DNA from: Agromyces badenianii
GTDB taxonomy: Bacteria; Actinomycetota; Actinomycetes; Actinomycetales; Microbacteriaceae
Direction of reading: 5' to 3'
Length of the DNA: 64,000 nt
Assembly (NCBI RefSeq): GCF_003070885.1
Contig: NZ_CP028913.1
Coordinates: 1,302,001 to 1,366,000 of the forward strand
Shown piece by piece: positions 35,168 to 44,253 of the stretch. Numbering within the stretch: the first letter of the stretch is position 1; each line of letters starts with the position of its first letter. The notes beneath the pieces were generated by a model. It did not search any database, had not been told where the DNA came from, and saw nothing but the letters and a program-made list of their open reading frames with translations. The position numbers were made by a program, and so were the translations under genes.

Positions 35168-36264
35168 CCACGTACCTGCTCGCCGGCGGCGGCACGGCCG
35201 GCCATGTGAACCCCCTGCTCGCGGTCGCCGACCGCCTGCGCGAACGCGACCCGGATGCATCGGTGCTCGTGCTCGGCACGGCCGAGGGCCTCGAGGCCCG
35301 GCTCGTGCCCGCCCGCGGCTACGAGCTGCTGACGATCGCCAAGGTTCCGTTCCCACGGCGACCCAATCGCGCGGCCCTCGCGTTCCCGGCTCGGTTCCGC
35401 GCCTCGATCGAGGCGGTCCGCCGCATCCTCGACGAGCGCGGCGTCGACGTCGTCGTGGGCTTCGGCGGCTACGTGTCGACTCCCGCCTACCTCGCCGCTC
35501 GCCGCACCGGGATCCCGGTCGCGATCCACGAGGCGAACGCGCGCCCGGGCCTCGCCAACCGGCTCGGAGCCCGGTTCGCCGCGACCGTCGGCGTCGCGTT
35601 CGAGGGAACCCCGCTGCGCGGCGCTCGACTCGTGGGCATGCCCCTCCGGCGCGAGATCGAGACGCTCGACCCGCAGGCGCTCCGCGGCGAGGCCGCAGCC
35701 ACCTTCGACCTCGACCCGTCGAGGCCGGTGCTCCTCGCCACCGGCGGTTCGCTCGGCGCGCGACGCATCAACCGCGCGATCGCCGATTCGGCCGTCGCGA
35801 TCACGGGTGCCGGATGGCAGGTGCTCCACGTCACCGGTGCGAAGTCCGAGATCGTCGATCCCGGCATCGCCGGCTACCGCGTGGTCGAGTACGCCGACCG
35901 CATGGACCTCGCGCTCGCGGTCGCCGACGCCGCCGTCTCCCGTGCCGGCGCGGCGACCGTGAGCGAGCTCGCGGCGCTCGGCATCCCGGCCGTCTTCGTG
36001 CCGTATCCGGTCGGCAACGGCGAGCAGCGCTTCAATGCCGCCGGCGTCGTCGCCGCAGGCGGGGCCGTGCTCGTCGACGACGCCGAGTTCGTTCCCGAGT
36101 GGGTGTCGACCGAGGTGCTGCCCCTGCTCGCCGACACCGGGCGCCTGCGCACGATGGCTGCCGCAGCGGCATCCGTCGGCTTCCGCGACGGCACCGACCG
36201 CATGGTCGCGCTCGTCGACGAGGCGCTCGGCGAGGCAGCAGGCAACCGCCCGCAAGGCGCGTAA
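35164..36264 (+). CDS. murG: UDP-GlcNAc:lipid I GlcNAc transferase MurG
   Basis: The protein has 366 residues of the GT28 family. It makes lipid II from lipid I at the cytoplasmic face of the membrane. The N-terminal loop [18 protein letters not shown] and [12 protein letters not shown] belong to the acceptor domain. The C-terminal UDP-binding domain has [38 protein letters not shown] and GNGEQRFNA. The start overlaps ftsW by four bases. The stop lies 15 bases before a possible upstream murC start. Confidence 0.97.
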   Translation: MTTYLLAGGGTAGHVNPLLAVADRLRERDPDASVLVLGTAEGLEARLVPARGYELLTIAKVPFPRRPNRAALAFPARFRASIEAVRRILDERGVDVVVGFGGYVSTPAYLAARRTGIPVAIHEANARPGLANRLGARFAATVGVAFEGTPLRGARLVGMPLRREIETLDPQALRGEAAATFDLDPSRPVLLATGGSLGARRINRAIADSAVAITGAGWQVLHVTGAKSEIVDPGIAGYRVVEYADRMDLALAVADAAVSRAGAATVSELAALGIPAVFVPYPVGNGEQRFNAAGVVAAGGAVLVDDAEFVPEWVSTEVLPLLADTGRLRTMAAAAASVGFRDGTDRMVALVDEALGEAAGNRPQGA

Positions 36265-36377
36265 CGTGGAGTGAGCGGATGTCGCTGCATCCGCTCGCAC
36301 CGATCATGCGCCGGCCGGCGCACCCGAAGCAGCCCACCGCCCGCATCTCGACCGCTCCCAGGAAGAAACGCCGCACC

Positions 36378-37781
36378 GTGACGATCAAGCCCGACCTCTC
36401 CGCCCAGATCCCAGCCGAGCTCGGCGCCGTGCACTTCATCGGCATCGGCGGCTCGGGCATGAGCGGCATCGCACGGCTCATGCTGGGAGCCGGGCACCGG
36501 GTGACGGGCTCCGACGTGCGCGATTCCGACAACATCGCGGCGTTGCGCGCGCTCGGCGCCGAGATCGCGATCGGACACGACGCTGCGAACCTCCCCGACG
36601 ACACCGACACGGTCGTCGTCACCGGCGCCCTCTGGCAGGACAATCCCGAATACCGGCTCGCGCTCGAGCGCGGCCTTCCGGTGCTGCACCGCTCGCTCGC
36701 CCTCGCCGCGCTCATCGCCGGCCGGCGTCTCGTCTCGGTCGCCGGCGCCCACGGCAAGACCACCTCGACCGGCATGATCGTCACCGGCCTCCTCGCCCTC
36801 GGCGAAGACCCGAGCTTCGTCAACGGGGGCGTCATCGAGGAGCTCGGCGTCTCTTCCGCCTCGGGCGACGGCGAGCTCTTCGTGGTCGAAGCCGACGAAT
36901 CCGACGGCTCGTTCCTGCTCTACGACACCTCGGTCGCGCTCATCACCAACGTGGACCCCGACCACCTCGACCACTACGGCTCGCGTGACGCCTTCGAGCA
37001 GGCGTTCGTGCAGTTCGCCGACCGGGCCCGCGAGCTGGTGGTCGTCTCCTCCGACGACGCGGGTGCGAAGCGGGTCACCGAGCGGCTCTCGCATCCTCGA
37101 GTCGTGACGTTCGGCGAGTCGGCCGATGCCGACGTGCGGGTGCACTCGATCGAGACCGACGGTCCGGTCTCCTTCGCCGTCGATCACGCCGGTCGCACGT
37201 TCCGCGCAACGCTGCGCGTTCCCGGCCGGCACAACGCCATCAACGCGGCGGGAGCCTTCGCGGTGCTCGTCGGGCTCGGGTTGGACCCCGAGGCATCCCT
37301 CGCCGGCATCGCCCGCTTCGCCGGCACCGGGCGCCGTTTCGAACTGCACGGCACGGTCGGCGGCGTGAGCGTCTACGACGACTACGCGCATCACCCGACC
37401 GAGGTCGCCGCCGCTCTTGCGGCCGCCCGCACCGTGGTCGGCGCGGGGCGGATCATCGCCGTGCACCAGCCGCACACGTACAGCCGCACGCAGACCTTTG
37501 CGAAGGAATTCGCCGAGGTGCTCGAGCAGTACGCCGACGAGACGATCGTGCTCGACGTCTACGGCGCCCGCGAAGATCCCGTGCCGGGAGTGACTGGTGC
37601 GCTCGTGAGCGAGCGGTTCGCCGACCCGTCGCGCGTCGCGTACGTGCCCGATTGGCAACAGGCCGCCGACTACACCGCGAGCATCGCGCGTGATGGCGAC
37701 TTCGTCATCACGCTCGGCTGCGGCGACGTGTACCGCATCGTGCCGCAGCTGCTCGGCTCGCTGGAGCGGGAGCGCGGATGA
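36378..37781 (+). CDS. murC: UDP-N-acetylmuramate:L-alanine ligase MurC
   Basis: The protein has 467 residues from GTG 36378 ([19 protein letters not shown]), matching the conserved N-terminus. Motifs are [15 protein letters not shown], the ATP loop [41 protein letters not shown] and [14 protein letters not shown]. It adds the first alanine to UDP-MurNAc. An in-frame ATG at 36279 has a better-spaced GGAG and would add 33 Arg/Pro-rich residues, so the true start is unsettled. The order murC-ftsQ without murB or ddl is common in actinobacteria. Confidence 0.95.
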   Translation: MTIKPDLSAQIPAELGAVHFIGIGGSGMSGIARLMLGAGHRVTGSDVRDSDNIAALRALGAEIAIGHDAANLPDDTDTVVVTGALWQDNPEYRLALERGLPVLHRSLALAALIAGRRLVSVAGAHGKTTSTGMIVTGLLALGEDPSFVNGGVIEELGVSSASGDGELFVVEADESDGSFLLYDTSVALITNVDPDHLDHYGSRDAFEQAFVQFADRARELVVVSSDDAGAKRVTERLSHPRVVTFGESADADVRVHSIETDGPVSFAVDHAGRTFRATLRVPGRHNAINAAGAFAVLVGLGLDPEASLAGIARFAGTGRRFELHGTVGGVSVYDDYAHHPTEVAAALAAARTVVGAGRIIAVHQPHTYSRTQTFAKEFAEVLEQYADETIVLDVYGAREDPVPGVTGALVSERFADPSRVAYVPDWQQAADYTASIARDGDFVITLGCGDVYRIVPQLLGSLERERG

Positions 37782-37794
37782 CGGCGGTGCCTGC

Positions 37795-38919
37795 GTGAAA
37801 CGGCCCCAGGGGTTCGACGGGTCGGCGGCGCGCGCGCCGCGCTCGAGCCGGTCGGCGTCGAATGGGGCGACGGATGCCGCGCAGTCGCCCCGATCGCCCG
37901 GATCGACCCGGTCGGGTGCACCGGCGAGGAGCGGGGGCTCCCGTCAGGCATCGCGAAGCAGCGATCGCGGCGGGGAGGGCCCGCAGCCGTTCGACGCCGA
38001 CCGCGTCTCGACGGAGCCGATCGCCGTCGTTACCCCTCGGCCGGTGGCCCCGCTCGCGCCGACGATCTCGGCGCCGTCGCGCGTGGCACGAGACGGCATC
38101 GGGCCGGCACCGGACGATCTCGTCCACGGTGGTGCGCCTGATGCTCCGCGCGACGCCCGTGCCGCCAAGCGTGCGCTCGCGGCGGCAGCGCGCGATCGGC
38201 GCCGGTACGAGCGCAACGAGGTGCGCCGGTTCACGAAGCGATCCCGGCGTCGTCGCATCACGTGGTCGGTCGTGCTCGGCTCCCTCGCCGCGCTCGTCGT
38301 CGTCGTCGTGGTCGGCGCCTACTCGCCGCTCATGGCACTGCGCGAGGTGCGCGTCGAAGGCGCCTCCCGGATTCCCGTGGCCGACGTGCAGGCGGCGTTC
38401 GCCGACACGCTCGGCACTCCGCTGCCGCTGGTCGCGAGCGCCGACGTGCTGGCCGCCCTCTCCGACTTCCCGCTCATCGAGACCTACTCGACCGAGACCA
38501 TTCCGCCGGGCACGCTCGTGGTGCGCATCGTCGAGCGCGTGCCGGTCGGGGTGGTCGACACGGGTGAGGGACTCGAACTGGTCGACGCAGCAGGCGTGGT
38601 CATCGATCGTCCGGCCGAGCGGCCGGAGGGCCAGCCGCTCATCGTGACCGAGGGCGGGGTCGCCGGCGAAGGGTTCCGCGCGGCCGCCTCGGTGATCAGG
38701 AGCGTCCCGTCCGAGGTGCGCGGGCAGCTCGTCGGCGCGTCCGCGGCGACCGCCGACGATGTGCGCCTCGAGCTCTCGACGGGGGCAACGGTCGTCTGGG
38801 GGAGCTCGGAGGATTCCGTGCTCAAGGCGAACGTGCTCGGGAATCTCATGCGGGCGGCCCCGCCCGATTCCGTCGGTGAGTACGACGTCTCGTCGCCGTC
38901 GAGCCCGGTCACAAGGTGA
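37795..38919 (+). CDS. ftsQ: cell division protein FtsQ
   Basis: The protein has 374 residues from GTG 37795. The first ~150 residues are cytoplasmic, rich in Ser/Arg/Pro and probably disordered, and end in RRFTKRSRRRRITW. One membrane helix follows (VVLGSLAALVVVVVVGAY). The POTRA domain begins LREVRVEGASRIPVADVQAAF, and the FtsQ beta domain includes VRIVERVPVGVVDTGEGLELVDAAGVVI. It scaffolds the FtsL/FtsB pair and FtsW-FtsI at midcell. The N-terminal tail is longer than in Escherichia coli and could be a kinase target. Confidence 0.92.
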   Translation: MKRPQGFDGSAARAPRSSRSASNGATDAAQSPRSPGSTRSGAPARSGGSRQASRSSDRGGEGPQPFDADRVSTEPIAVVTPRPVAPLAPTISAPSRVARDGIGPAPDDLVHGGAPDAPRDARAAKRALAAAARDRRRYERNEVRRFTKRSRRRRITWSVVLGSLAALVVVVVVGAYSPLMALREVRVEGASRIPVADVQAAFADTLGTPLPLVASADVLAALSDFPLIETYSTETIPPGTLVVRIVERVPVGVVDTGEGLELVDAAGVVIDRPAERPEGQPLIVTEGGVAGEGFRAAASVIRSVPSEVRGQLVGASAATADDVRLELSTGATVVWGSSEDSVLKANVLGNLMRAAPPDSVGEYDVSSPSSPVTR

Positions 38920-39047
38920 TGTGGCTCCCTGCGGCAACATTTTCTGGACGATTGGCCGAGCGGTTCACGACACGCGGGCTCGCCTTACGCAGGCAGGGGC
39001 GCCCGGCACTACCGTCAAACACAGGAATTGCATACTCAGCAAAACTT

Positions 39048-39066
39048 TAACCTTCGACTAGAGGTT
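39048..39066 (+). promoter_or_regulatory. inverted repeat and minus-10-like element upstream of ftsZ
   Basis: AACCT (39049-39053) and AGGTT (39062-39066) form an inverted repeat with an 8-base spacer. TAACCT (39048-39053) also fits a minus-10 element and would put the transcript start near 39060, within the repeat. The 178-base gap suggests that ftsZ has its own promoter. The binding protein is unknown; FtsR is a candidate by analogy with corynebacteria. Confidence 0.4.
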
Positions 39067-39097
39067 CAGGGTTCAGAGTTCGCACGGAAGGCCGGTC

Positions 39098-40288
39098 ATG
39101 TCGACAAACCAGAACTACCTCGCCGTCATCAAGGTCGTCGGTATCGGCGGCGGCGGTGTCAACGCCGTCAACCGAATGATCGAACTCGGCCTCCGCGGAG
39201 TCGAGTTCATCGCGATCAACACCGACGCGCAAGCGCTGCTCATGTCGGACGCCGACGTGAAGCTCGATGTCGGGCGTGACCTCACGCGCGGCCTCGGCGC
39301 CGGCGCGGATCCCGAGGTCGGCCGGCGGGCCGCCGAGGATCACGCGGAAGAGATCGAGGAGGCGCTGGCGGGCGCCGACATGGTCTTCGTCACGGCGGGC
39401 GAGGGCGGTGGCACCGGCACCGGCGGCGCGCCCGTGGTCGCCCGCATCGCGAAGTCGATCGGTGCGCTCACCATCGGTGTCGTCACGAAGCCCTTCGGCT
39501 TCGAGGGCAAGCGCCGGCAGACGCAGGCCGAGCAGGGCGTCGCGCGCCTGAAGGAAGAGGTCGACACCCTCATCGTGGTGCCGAACGACCGCCTGCTCGA
39601 GATCAGCGACCGCGGCATCTCGATGCTCGAGGCCTTCGCCACGGCCGACCAGGTGCTCCTGGCCGGTGTGCAAGGCATCACTGACCTCATCACGACCCCC
39701 GGTCTCATCAACCTCGACTTCGCCGACGTCAAGTCGGTGATGCAGGGTGCGGGCTCCGCACTCATGGGCATCGGCTCGTCGCGCGGGGCGGATCGCGCGA
39801 TCAAGGCCGCCGAGCTGGCTGTCGCGAGCCCGCTGCTCGAGGCGTCGATCGACGGTGCGCACGGCGTGCTGCTCTCGATCCAGGGCGGCTCGAACCTCGG
39901 CATCTTCGAGATCAACGACGCGGCGAGACTCGTGCAGGAGGCGGTGCATCCCGAAGCCAACATCATCTTCGGCGCCGTCATCGACGACACGCTCGGCGAC
40001 GAGGTGCGCGTGACGGTGATCGCGGCCGGCTTCGACGGCGGCGAGCCGAACTCGAAGCCCGTCGAGGCGCGGCGGACGAACTTCGTACCCGCCGCCGTCG
40101 GAGCGGCCGTCGGCGGCGGAGCGCTCTCGGGCGAAGCAGCCGACGTGATCGCCGAGATCGACATCGACGAGCTCGTCGAGACGGCGAACTGGGGCGAGGT
40201 CGACTCTTCGACCGCCGACCAGATCGTCTCGGACCCCGCCTTCGACACCGACGACGACGACCTCGACATCCCCGACTTCCTGAAGTGA
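39098..40288 (+). CDS. ftsZ: cell division GTPase FtsZ
   Basis: The protein has 396 residues. The N-terminal Gly-rich start ([17 protein letters not shown]), the tubulin signature [15 protein letters not shown] near 100-114 and the T7 loop [11 protein letters not shown] that completes the neighbour's GTPase site are all present. The C-terminal tail ends [12 protein letters not shown], the conserved peptide that binds SepF and other partners. It polymerises into the Z-ring. The ATG follows GGAAGG. Its stop overlaps the next gene's GTG by four bases. Confidence 0.98.
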   Translation: MSTNQNYLAVIKVVGIGGGGVNAVNRMIELGLRGVEFIAINTDAQALLMSDADVKLDVGRDLTRGLGAGADPEVGRRAAEDHAEEIEEALAGADMVFVTAGEGGGTGTGGAPVVARIAKSIGALTIGVVTKPFGFEGKRRQTQAEQGVARLKEEVDTLIVVPNDRLLEISDRGISMLEAFATADQVLLAGVQGITDLITTPGLINLDFADVKSVMQGAGSALMGIGSSRGADRAIKAAELAVASPLLEASIDGAHGVLLSIQGGSNLGIFEINDAARLVQEAVHPEANIIFGAVIDDTLGDEVRVTVIAAGFDGGEPNSKPVEARRTNFVPAAVGAAVGGGALSGEAADVIAEIDIDELVETANWGEVDSSTADQIVSDPAFDTDDDDLDIPDFLK

Positions 40289-40992
40289 GCGCGGCCCCCG
40301 ACGCGAATGCCTCGGCGGCGCCCGGCGACCTCGCCGGGCGCCTCGCCGAGGTGACGGGGCGCATCGCCGAGGCTGCGGCCGACGCAGGCCGCGATGCCGG
40401 TGAGATCACCACCATCGTCGTCACCAAGTTCCACCCGGCCGCGCTCGTCTCCCGGCTCGCCGACCTCGGCGTGCGCGACATCGGAGAGAACCGGCATCAG
40501 GAAGCCCAGGCGAAGGCCGCCGAACTCGCCGCCCTCGACCTGCGATGGCACTTCATCGGCCAGTTGCAGAGCAAGAAGGCCAGGCAGGTGCGAGCGTACG
40601 CGTCGGCGATCCACTCGGTGGACCGCGGCGCGCTCGTCGATGCGCTGCGTTCCGACGAGGCATCCGTCGACTGCTTCGTGCAGGTGAACCTGACCGACGA
40701 TCCCGGCCGCGGCGGCGTCTTGCCCGAGGGGGTGCCGGCGCTCGTCGAGCACGTGCTCGAGACGCCGGGACTCAGGCTGCGCGGGCTGATGGCGGTCGCT
40801 CCGCTCGGCGAGCCGGCGCGTCCCGCTTTCGCGCGGGTGCGCGAGCTCTCCGAGCACGTGCGGCGTCTGGAGCCCACCGCTCACGATCTGTCCATGGGGA
40901 TGTCGCACGATTTTCGCGACGCGATCATGGAGGGCGCGACACACCTTCGAATCGGAACTGCAATAACCGGGAATCGGCCGGACGCCGGTTAA
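40285..40992 (+). CDS. YggS-family pyridoxal phosphate homeostasis protein
   Basis: The protein has 235 residues of the PLP-binding TIM-barrel family (alanine racemase-like fold, single domain). The PLP lysine is in TIVVTKFHP near residue 51. Other family blocks are [44 protein letters not shown] and [27 protein letters not shown]. Members hold and deliver PLP without racemase activity. It lies between ftsZ and sepF, as in many Gram-positives, and is translationally coupled to ftsZ. Confidence 0.95.
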   Translation: MSAAPDANASAAPGDLAGRLAEVTGRIAEAAADAGRDAGEITTIVVTKFHPAALVSRLADLGVRDIGENRHQEAQAKAAELAALDLRWHFIGQLQSKKARQVRAYASAIHSVDRGALVDALRSDEASVDCFVQVNLTDDPGRGGVLPEGVPALVEHVLETPGLRLRGLMAVAPLGEPARPAFARVRELSEHVRRLEPTAHDLSMGMSHDFRDAIMEGATHLRIGTAITGNRPDAG

Positions 40993-41025
40993 CCTCGAAG
41001 AGACGGATCACAGACGGAGGCCGCG

Positions 41026-41502
41026 ATGTCCAACCCGCTCAAGAAGACCATGGTCTACCTCGGACTCGCCGATGAAGAGTTCGAGGACGAGACCACGCAG
41101 GCCCACGCGCCCGCACCGGTGGCTCCGGTCGTGCACGCGGCGCCCGCACCGCGGACCGGTGCGGCGGTCACACCGCTGCGCAAGAACCATGTCCAACCGA
41201 GCACCCCGCAGGCGGAGATGAACGAGATCCTGACCGTCCACCCGCGTCAATACCGTGACGCGCAAGTGATCGCCGAGTCCTTCCGCGAGGGAGTGCCGGT
41301 CATCATCAACCTCTCGCAGATGTCGGATGCCGATGCGAGGCGTCTCATCGACTTCGCGAGCGGCCTCTCGCAGGGCCTCTACGGAAAGATCGAGCGCGTC
41401 ACGAGCAAGGTGTTCCTGCTCTCGCCCGCGCACGTCGTCGTCTCGGGGGAGACCGGCGAGAGCGAAGGCGACGTCGACGCGTCGTTCTTCACGCACGCGT
41501 AG
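41026..41502 (+). CDS. sepF: cell division protein SepF
   Basis: The protein has 158 residues. A short N-terminal membrane-targeting helix ([16 protein letters not shown]) and a Pro/Ala linker precede the conserved domain ([62 protein letters not shown]). SepF tethers FtsZ filaments to the membrane in bacteria that lack FtsA and ZipA. No ftsA is present in this dcw cluster, which fits. The ATG follows GACGGAGG. Confidence 0.96.
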   Translation: MSNPLKKTMVYLGLADEEFEDETTQAHAPAPVAPVVHAAPAPRTGAAVTPLRKNHVQPSTPQAEMNEILTVHPRQYRDAQVIAESFREGVPVIINLSQMSDADARRLIDFASGLSQGLYGKIERVTSKVFLLSPAHVVVSGETGESEGDVDASFFTHA

Positions 41503-41508
41503 CCCGCC

Positions 41509-41826
41509 GTGGGCGCGCTCCTCGTCGTCTGGAACATCCTCTACGCACTGCTGCTCATCTACTTCTTCGTGATGTGGGGGCGGTTCGTGCTGGACCTCGT
41601 ACGCACCTTCAACCGGTCATGGCGCCCCAGAGGGGCCTGGCTGGTGTTCGTGGAGGCCGTCTACAGCCTCACCGACCCGCTCGTGCGCTTCTTCCGGCGG
41701 CTCGTGCCGCCGATCCGCATCGGCCAGGTCGCGTTGGATCTCGGCTGGAGCCTCGCCATGCTCGTCGTGATCGTGGCGATGACGGTGGTGTCCCTGCTGG
41801 CGCAGGCTGCGGCCGTGCCGGGCTGA
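41509..41826 (+). CDS. YggT-family membrane protein
   Basis: The protein has 105 residues with two hydrophobic spans (LVVWNILYALLLIYFFVMW and VALDLGWSLAMLVVIVAMTVV). Between them are the family motifs AVYSLTDPLVRFFRRLVPPIRIG. YggT proteins accompany sepF across Gram-positives and cyanobacteria and affect division or FtsZ placement by an unknown mechanism. The start is GTG 41509, six bases after sepF, with GCCGTGG as a weak ribosome site. Confidence 0.92.
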   Translation: MGALLVVWNILYALLLIYFFVMWGRFVLDLVRTFNRSWRPRGAWLVFVEAVYSLTDPLVRFFRRLVPPIRIGQVALDLGWSLAMLVVIVAMTVVSLLAQAAAVPG

Positions 41827-41940
41827 TCATCTCCTGCGAGCGTGAGGTCGAGACGATCGGTACTCACGACTCTGAGGATGTCTTTGCTACCGTTAGCTGA
41901 ACGTGATCCAACAGTTCGACAGATTTGAGGGTGGAAAGCC

Positions 41941-42636
41941 ATGGCGCTAACTCCGGAAGATGTGGTCAACAAGCGCTTCCAGGCGACGAAATTCCGGGAA
42001 GGCTACGACCAAGACGAGGTCGACGACTTCCTCGATGAGGTCGTGGTGGAGCTTCGTCGACTGAACGGCGAGAACGAGGAGCTGCGTCAGCGGTTGTCCG
42101 CGGCCGAGGCCCGTGCCGCGGAGGTCGCCAAGGCGCCTGCCGCCGCTGCGCCGGCACCGGCCGCGGTCTACACCGAGCCGGCTTCCCCGCCGCCCACCGT
42201 CGCGGTGCCGATGCAGCAGTCGGCCGCGCCGCAGTCTGACCTCGACGAGCAGACGAGCACCACGAACCTCCTGCAGCTGGCTCGCCGCCTGCACGAGGAG
42301 CACGTGCGCGAGGGCATCGAGAAGCGCGACGCGCTCATCGCCGAGGGCCATGCCACAGCGGCGCGGGTCGTCGCCGAGGCCGAGGCCAAGCAGCGCGCCC
42401 AGATCGGCGTGCTCGATCAGGAGCGCGTGGCGCTCGAGAAGCGCGTCGACGAGCTTCGCGTCTTCGAGCGCGACTACCGGGCGAAGCTGAAGAACTACAT
42501 CGAGGGCCAGCTCCGCGAACTCGACACCGCGGCCCCGGTGCAGGTGACCGGCAACCAGGGATTCTCCGCTCCGGTCGGCGCGTCGGGCCTGCCCACCGAG
42601 CAGCCCGCACCGACGTTCCAGGGCTTTGGAGGCTGA
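41941..42636 (+). CDS. divIVA: DivIVA/Wag31 polar growth protein
   Basis: The protein has 231 residues. The N-terminal lipid-binding domain (MALTPEDVVNKRFQATKFREGY, then DEVDDFLDEVVVELRRL) starts a coiled coil. A Pro/Ala linker at ~65-100 and a second long coiled coil (EHVREGIEKRDALIAEGHATAARVV to LRVFERDYRAKLKNYIEGQL) follow. DivIVA collects at negatively curved poles and septa and directs wall growth in actinobacteria; Wag31 is phosphorylated by PknA/B in mycobacteria. A TACCGT at 41888-41893 may be its minus-10. The ATG follows GGTGGAAAG. Confidence 0.96.
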   Translation: MALTPEDVVNKRFQATKFREGYDQDEVDDFLDEVVVELRRLNGENEELRQRLSAAEARAAEVAKAPAAAAPAPAAVYTEPASPPPTVAVPMQQSAAPQSDLDEQTSTTNLLQLARRLHEEHVREGIEKRDALIAEGHATAARVVAEAEAKQRAQIGVLDQERVALEKRVDELRVFERDYRAKLKNYIEGQLRELDTAAPVQVTGNQGFSAPVGASGLPTEQPAPTFQGFGG

Positions 42637-43243
42637 GCGGGCCGCGAAGGTCGGCTCCACCACCGCCCTCCTGGTCGTGGCCGGCGCCGCATTCGCGGCG
42701 TACGGCCTCGACCAGCTGAGCAAGTTCCTGGTCGTGGCGAACCTCAGCGAGGGCGAGATCGTCCCGGTTCTCGGTTCGCTCCTGCAGTGGCAGTTCGTGC
42801 GCAACCCCGGAGCGGCATTCTCGCTCGCGAGCGGCATGACCTGGATCTTCACGATCCTCGCGGCCGGCGTCATCACCTTCATCGTGTGGTTCGCCCGGCG
42901 CATCCGCTCGATCGCGTGGGCCATCGTGTTCGGCCTGCTGCTCGGCGGGGTGCTCGGAAACCTGACCGATCGGCTCTTCCGTGAGCCGTCGTTCGGCCTC
43001 GGGCACGTCATCGACTTCATCTCGACACCGTGGCTCATTCCGGCCATCTACAACGTCGCCGACATGGCGATCGTCTCGAGCATGGTGCTCTTCATGATCC
43101 TCACGATCCGGGGCATCGGCCTCGACGGATCCCGGCAGCCGGCCACGAGCAAGGGCGGCGATGCCGCTGCGCGGACCGAGCCGTCGAAGGCCTCGGCGAC
43201 CGAGGGCGACTCGCCGCTACGCGAAGCCGCCAGCGGCGCCTGA
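42626..43243 (+). CDS. lspA: lipoprotein signal peptidase (signal peptidase II)
   Basis: The protein has 205 residues with four membrane segments. It cleaves signal peptides of diacylated prolipoproteins. The catalytic Asp pair sits in [14 protein letters not shown] and [10 protein letters not shown], and the conserved [11 protein letters not shown] lies between. The start is TTG 42626, overlapping the divIVA end by 11 bases; no ATG or GTG lies near enough to give an intact first helix. A likely client in this window is the osmoprotectant-binding lipoprotein. The C-terminal ~40 residues are disordered. Confidence 0.94.
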   Translation: MEAERAAKVGSTTALLVVAGAAFAAYGLDQLSKFLVVANLSEGEIVPVLGSLLQWQFVRNPGAAFSLASGMTWIFTILAAGVITFIVWFARRIRSIAWAIVFGLLLGGVLGNLTDRLFREPSFGLGHVIDFISTPWLIPAIYNVADMAIVSSMVLFMILTIRGIGLDGSRQPATSKGGDAAARTEPSKASATEGDSPLREAASGA

Positions 43244-44163
43244 TGGAGCACCGTTCCTTCCCCGTCCCAGACGGGCTCGACGGCTCGCGCGTCGACGCCG
43301 GACTCGCGAAACTGCTCGGGTTCTCGCGCACGCTGGCGGCCGACATCGCCTCGGCCGGCGGGGTCGCCCTCGACGGTGCATCCGTCGACAAGTCCGACCG
43401 ACTGCGCGCCGGTGCCTGGCTCGAGGTGAGCTGGGAGGCGCCCCGCGGCCTCACGATCGAGCCGATCGCGGTGCCCGACCTCGGCATCATCCACGACGAC
43501 GACGACCTCGTGGTCGTCGACAAGCCGGCGGGCGTCGCCGCGCACCCCTCCGTCGGATGGAACGGACCGACTGTCGTCGGAGCGCTCGCGGCCGCCGGGT
43601 TCCGCATCTCGACCTCGGGCGCATCCGAGCGCCAGGGCGTCGTGCACCGGCTCGATGCCGGCACGAGCGGCCTCATGGTCGTGGCCAAGTCGGAACGCGC
43701 CTACACCGAGCTGAAGCGCCAGTTCCACGACCGCGAGGTCGAGAAGATCTACCACACGGTCGTGCAGGGGCACCCCGACCCGCTCGCGGGCACGATCGAC
43801 GCGCCAGTCGGACGCCATCCCCGTTCGGAGTGGAAGTTCGCGGTGACCGCCGACGGCAAGCACGCGGTGACCCACTACGAGACGATCGAGGCGTTCCCCT
43901 ACGCATCGCTGCTCGAAGTGCACCTCGAGACGGGCCGCACGCACCAGATCCGGGTGCACATGGCGGCGCAGCGGCATCCGTGCGCCGGGGACTCGATGTA
44001 CGGGGCCGACCCGACGCTGTCGGCGAGGCTCGGACTCGAGCGGCAGTGGCTGCACGCGAAGCAACTCGCGTTCGCCCATCCCGCGGGCGGGGAGTGGACG
44101 ACCTTCGTCTCCGACTACCCCGCCGACCTCGCGCACGCGCTCGACGTGCTGCGCGGCGACTGA
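43243..44163 (+). CDS. RluA-family ribosomal pseudouridine synthase
   Basis: The protein has 306 residues. An S4 domain opens the protein ([31 protein letters not shown]) and the catalytic domain follows with [13 protein letters not shown], the active-site [20 protein letters not shown] (catalytic Asp) and [23 protein letters not shown]. It isomerises uridine in 23S rRNA, as RluD does, though the exact site cannot be assigned. The ATG overlaps the lspA stop (TGATG), the usual lspA-rluD pairing. Confidence 0.94.
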   Translation: MEHRSFPVPDGLDGSRVDAGLAKLLGFSRTLAADIASAGGVALDGASVDKSDRLRAGAWLEVSWEAPRGLTIEPIAVPDLGIIHDDDDLVVVDKPAGVAAHPSVGWNGPTVVGALAAAGFRISTSGASERQGVVHRLDAGTSGLMVVAKSERAYTELKRQFHDREVEKIYHTVVQGHPDPLAGTIDAPVGRHPRSEWKFAVTADGKHAVTHYETIEAFPYASLLEVHLETGRTHQIRVHMAAQRHPCAGDSMYGADPTLSARLGLERQWLHAKQLAFAHPAGGEWTTFVSDYPADLAHALDVLRGD

Positions 44164-44253
44164 ACGGCAGTCGCCACCGGGCCGGGCGTCACCCGGTCAC
44201 CGTAGACTTCAAAGACCCCAGAACCGCAATCGCTGTACCCGATGAGGAGCCCC

